Under the pieces are notes generated by a model that saw only the letters and a list, made by a program, of their open reading frames with translations, was not told the origin of the DNA and did no database searches. Below, piece by piece: positions 5,122 to 7,159 of a stretch of DNA of 7,159 bases. A program made the translations under genes and the position numbers. The first letter of the stretch is position 1, and every line of letters starts with the position of its first letter. Origin of the DNA: Nitrospirota bacterium (GTDB taxonomy: Bacteria; Nitrospirota; 9FT-COMBO-42-15; HDB-SIOI813); contig JACRGZ010000165.1 of the NCBI GenBank assembly GCA_016234155.1, positions 1 to 7,159 on the forward strand, given 5' to 3'.

Positions 5122-5796
5122 TCAACAATTACTCTGTATGCGATTTTCTATACACTCTATCTCCATGTCTACATTAAATACCCTACCGAAGTTATGAGAC
5201 AAACTTATCTCTACCTCCGGAATACTTAAAGTAGTACTTAATATTTTAGACATCGAGGTTATCTCAACACCATGGATATTACAGGGAACTATCTTAGAAA
5301 ATGGGGCAAGGTCATTATTCACATTCAATGAAAGGCCATGCATGGTAAAACCCCTTACAATCCTGACCCCGATAGAGCCTATTTTCTTACCATCTGCCCA
5401 GACCCCGGTATAACCCCATACCCTCTCAGAGGAGATATTAAAATCCGTTAACGTATCCATAATTACATCTTCTAACATCCGTAGATATGTGTAAAAATCA
5501 TGGGTATATGTTCTAAGTTCGAGTATGGGATAAGCGATGACCTGCCCCGGTCCATGATATGTCGCACCTCCGCCGCGATCCACCCGGTAAAATGCAATCT
5601 TCGGATCATATTCTTCTTGAAGCGCCGGTTGTTCCGGCAAGCTCCGGCGGCCAAAGGTATAAGTAGGCGGATGCTGGAGTAGAATCAGTGTGTCTGTGAT
5701 CCTGTCGTGTGAGCGCTCAAGAAAAAGCCTTTTTTGCAGATCCCACGCCCTACCATACTCCACCATACCCGGATTCAACAGGAGGCACCTTCTCAC
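5122..5796 (-). CDS. lipB: Octanoyltransferase (lipoyl-[acyl-carrier-protein]-protein N-lipoyltransferase)
   Basis: LipB moves octanoate from acyl-carrier protein to the lysine of lipoyl domains, the first step of lipoate biosynthesis; LipA then inserts sulfur. The 224-aa product has HPPTYTFGRR (42-51), the signature RGGGATYHGPGQ (74-85), GKKIGSIGVRI with catalytic Lys138, HGLSLNVNNDL (153-163), and PCNIHGVEITSM with catalytic Cys172. The Lys-Cys spacing of 34 equals that of E. coli LipB (Lys135/Cys169). Translation starts at GTG 5796, preceded by GGAGGG, so that the usual N-terminal block ending in YGRAWDLQ is included; the gene therefore overlaps the end of the E2 gene by 47 nt. Adjacency to a lipoyl-bearing E2 supports the function. 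Confidence 0.95.
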   Translation of the reverse strand: MRRCLLLNPGMVEYGRAWDLQKRLFLERSHDRITDTLILLQHPPTYTFGRRSLPEQPALQEEYDPKIAFYRVDRGGGATYHGPGQVIAYPILELRTYTHDFYTYLRMLEDVIMDTLTDFNISSERVWGYTGVWADGKKIGSIGVRIVRGFTMHGLSLNVNNDLAPFSKIVPCNIHGVEITSMSKILSTTLSIPEVEISLSHNFGRVFNVDMEIECIENRIQSNC

Positions 5797-7000
5797 TCTT
5801 CCCTCCCCACCCCTCTAATATGTCCTTTATCTTTGACAGGAACTTATCAGCCTGGGCGCCATCAGTTACACGGTGATCAAAAGAGAGGCTGAGATATACC
5901 ATCTGTCTGATTGCGATAGAATCATTAATAATGACAGGCCGTTTGGTAATAGCTCCGATGCCAAGGATTGCTGCATGCGGGGGCATTATAATCGGCGTCC
6001 CGAACAGGCTCCCGGAAATACCGTAATTAGTAATTGTAAATGTGCTATTCTGTACCTCTTCAACCTTTAATCTTTTATTCCTTGCCCTCTGAGCAAGGTC
6101 ATAGCCCTCCTTAGCAAGCTCAATAAGATTCCTGGTATCTGCACCCTTGATCACCGGGACGATAAGACCATCTTCTAATGAGACCGCAATCCCGATATTT
6201 ATATATTTCTTGATTACTATGCCATTATCAGACCACGACGAGTTGAGAACCGGGTATTCCTTAAGTGCAGAGGCAGATGCAAAGATTATAAAGGGGAGAT
6301 AAGTAAGATGGACGCCATGACTTTTAAAAACGGCATCCTTGTTGGTCTCCCTATACCTTGCTATGCCTGTCATATCCACCTCAAAGGTGGTGGTCACATG
6401 AGGGGCAGCGTTTTTACTCTGAACCATACGTTCGGCAATCATCTTTCGCATCGGGCTAAGGGGCAATATCTCTTCAATAGCCTTTTCTGCCTCAACTACC
6501 CCTTTGACCGCCGCTTCTTCCTGTATCGTCGTCCTCTGTATGCCTGCGATATAGTCAAGTAAATCCTGTTTCGATACCCTCCCACCGGCGCCGCTACCCA
6601 TGATATTTTTCAGATCGACGCCATATTCCTTGGCCAATCGTCTGACGAGCGGGGAATACCTCTTCTCAATCTCTACACCTACTTCAATTGTTGTTTTTTG
6701 AACTTCTGCTGCCGGAGTTTGTTGAACCTTAGCAGGTTCAGCCTCTTCAACAACATCTTCGGGAACCTCTTCTAACAGCGCTAAAACAGTCCCGACAGGT
6801 ACCGTCTCATCTATCCCATGTAGTATCTTTCTTAAAACTCCTGCAGCAGGCGAAGGTATCTCAGTGTCTACCTTGTCCGTACTGATCTCTACGATTGGCT
6901 GGTCCTTTTTTACCTTCTCACCCTCACTTACCAGCCAACGCAGAATAGCCCCTTCAACGACACTCTCCCCCATCTGTGGCATGATAATATCTATAGCCAT
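5750..7000 (-). CDS. Dihydrolipoamide acyltransferase (E2) of a 2-oxoacid dehydrogenase complex
   Basis: E2 forms the core of a 2-oxoacid dehydrogenase complex and passes the acyl group from its lipoyl arm to CoA. From ATG 7000 the protein has 416 aa: one lipoyl domain (1-78, lipoyl Lys43 in EISTDKVDTE), an acidic/Ala-Pro linker (79-112), a peripheral subunit-binding domain (114-151, SPLVRRLAKEYGVDL...GAGGRVSKQDL), a second linker, and the catalytic domain (about 185-398) with GTPIIMPPHAAILG and SFDHRVTDG, giving catalytic His376 and Asp380. The last 18 or so residues extend past the usual end and overlap lipB. A TTG at 7006 is a less likely start; no strong Shine-Dalgarno sequence is visible. 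Whether the substrate is pyruvate, 2-oxoglutarate or branched-chain oxoacids cannot be told, because E1 and E3 are outside the window. Confidence 0.93.
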   Translation of the reverse strand: MAIDIIMPQMGESVVEGAILRWLVSEGEKVKKDQPIVEISTDKVDTEIPSPAAGVLRKILHGIDETVPVGTVLALLEEVPEDVVEEAEPAKVQQTPAAEVQKTTIEVGVEIEKRYSPLVRRLAKEYGVDLKNIMGSGAGGRVSKQDLLDYIAGIQRTTIQEEAAVKGVVEAEKAIEEILPLSPMRKMIAERMVQSKNAAPHVTTTFEVDMTGIARYRETNKDAVFKSHGVHLTYLPFIIFASASALKEYPVLNSSWSDNGIVIKKYINIGIAVSLEDGLIVPVIKGADTRNLIELAKEGYDLAQRARNKRLKVEEVQNSTFTITNYGISGSLFGTPIIMPPHAAILGIGAITKRPVIINDSIAIRQMVYLSLSFDHRVTDGAQADKFLSKIKDILEGWGGKSEKVPPVESGYGGVW

Positions 7001-7060
7001 GGTCAATTAAAAAACTGAACTTATTAACAGTCTCAGAATAATGACGACATTTCTTTGCAA

Positions 7061-7132
7061 AATCCCTCCTAACCTCCCTTTTCCAAAGGGAGGGATAATC
7101 CCCTCTTTGAAAAAGAGGGGTTAGGGGAGATT
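7061..7132. repeat. Nested hairpin repeat upstream of the E2 gene
   Basis: Outer arms 7061-7074 and 7119-7132 are reverse complements at 12 of 14 positions and enclose two perfect 9-bp hairpins with 3-nt loops: CCTCCCTTT (7073-7081) with AAAGGGAGG (7085-7093), and CCCCTCTTT (7100-7108) with AAAGAGGGG (7112-7120). The build and sequence style match the block at 86-206. It ends about 60 bp before the E2 start, so it lies either in the leader or in the spacer after an upstream gene. The open frames across it give only repeat-derived peptides. Confidence 0.7.
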
Positions 7133-7159
7133 TCCTCAATGATGTCTATTCAATTTTGA

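Noticed and set aside
7040..7060. Promoter for the E2 gene (TTGCAA with a TATTCT-like box)
   Set aside because: Spacing of about 14 bp and a poor -10 match make it too weak to call; the E2 gene may also be transcribed from further upstream, outside the window.
6954..7139. Minus-strand 61-aa open frame over the right-end repeat
   Set aside because: Its N-terminal half is simply the translation of the hairpin repeat (SPLTPLFQRGDYPSLWKRE style), and it overlaps the start of the E2 gene in another frame. Such peptides are typical false predictions over these repeats.

Overview
This 7.2 kb window comes from a bacterial chromosome of moderate, roughly mid-40s GC (estimated by eye). Lipoate metabolism, a 2-oxoacid dehydrogenase subunit and an Rrf2 regulator with Fe-S-type cysteines occur together with G/C-run hairpin repeats between genes. 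That mix fits a Gram-negative environmental lineage of the Nitrospirota/Desulfobacterota kind, but no gene here is diagnostic and the lineage call is weak.

Layout. (1) Positions 1-252 hold no gene but several stacked hairpins. (2) Positions 253-1347 (minus) encode an ABC transporter ATPase of the molybdate/tungstate (ModC/WtpC) type. (3) Positions 1340-1875 are a graveyard: a broken remnant of the cognate permease (minus), an inverted repeat built of 9-bp units, and a C-terminal scrap of an S41 (CtpA-type) peptidase (plus). (4) Positions 1876-3667 (plus) carry nagA (N-acetylglucosamine-6-phosphate deacetylase) overlapping nth (endonuclease III). (5) Convergent to these, 3688-7000 is a minus-strand series, in transcription order: dihydrolipoamide acyltransferase (E2), lipB, an unrecognised 99-aa protein, a Nudix hydrolase, and then an Rrf2-family regulator with its own strong promoter and operator-like dyads. 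(6) Positions 7061-7132 hold a second nested-hairpin repeat resembling the one at the left end.

How the genes work together. E2 carries a single lipoyl domain, and LipB transfers the octanoyl group that becomes the lipoyl cofactor, so the overlapping E2-lipB pair joins an enzyme to the first step of its own cofactor attachment. The 99-aa gene and the Nudix gene follow at short spacing and are probably cotranscribed. The ABC ATPase overlaps the end of the decayed permease by 8 nt, the usual arrangement of an operon whose permease has since been destroyed.

I see no complete undescribed system. The signals most worth a second look are the two gene remnants either side of a repeat, an AGGAGGA ribosome-binding site locked in a perfect hairpin before the 99-aa gene, the symmetric elements at the Rrf2 promoter, and the nested hairpin repeats at both ends.
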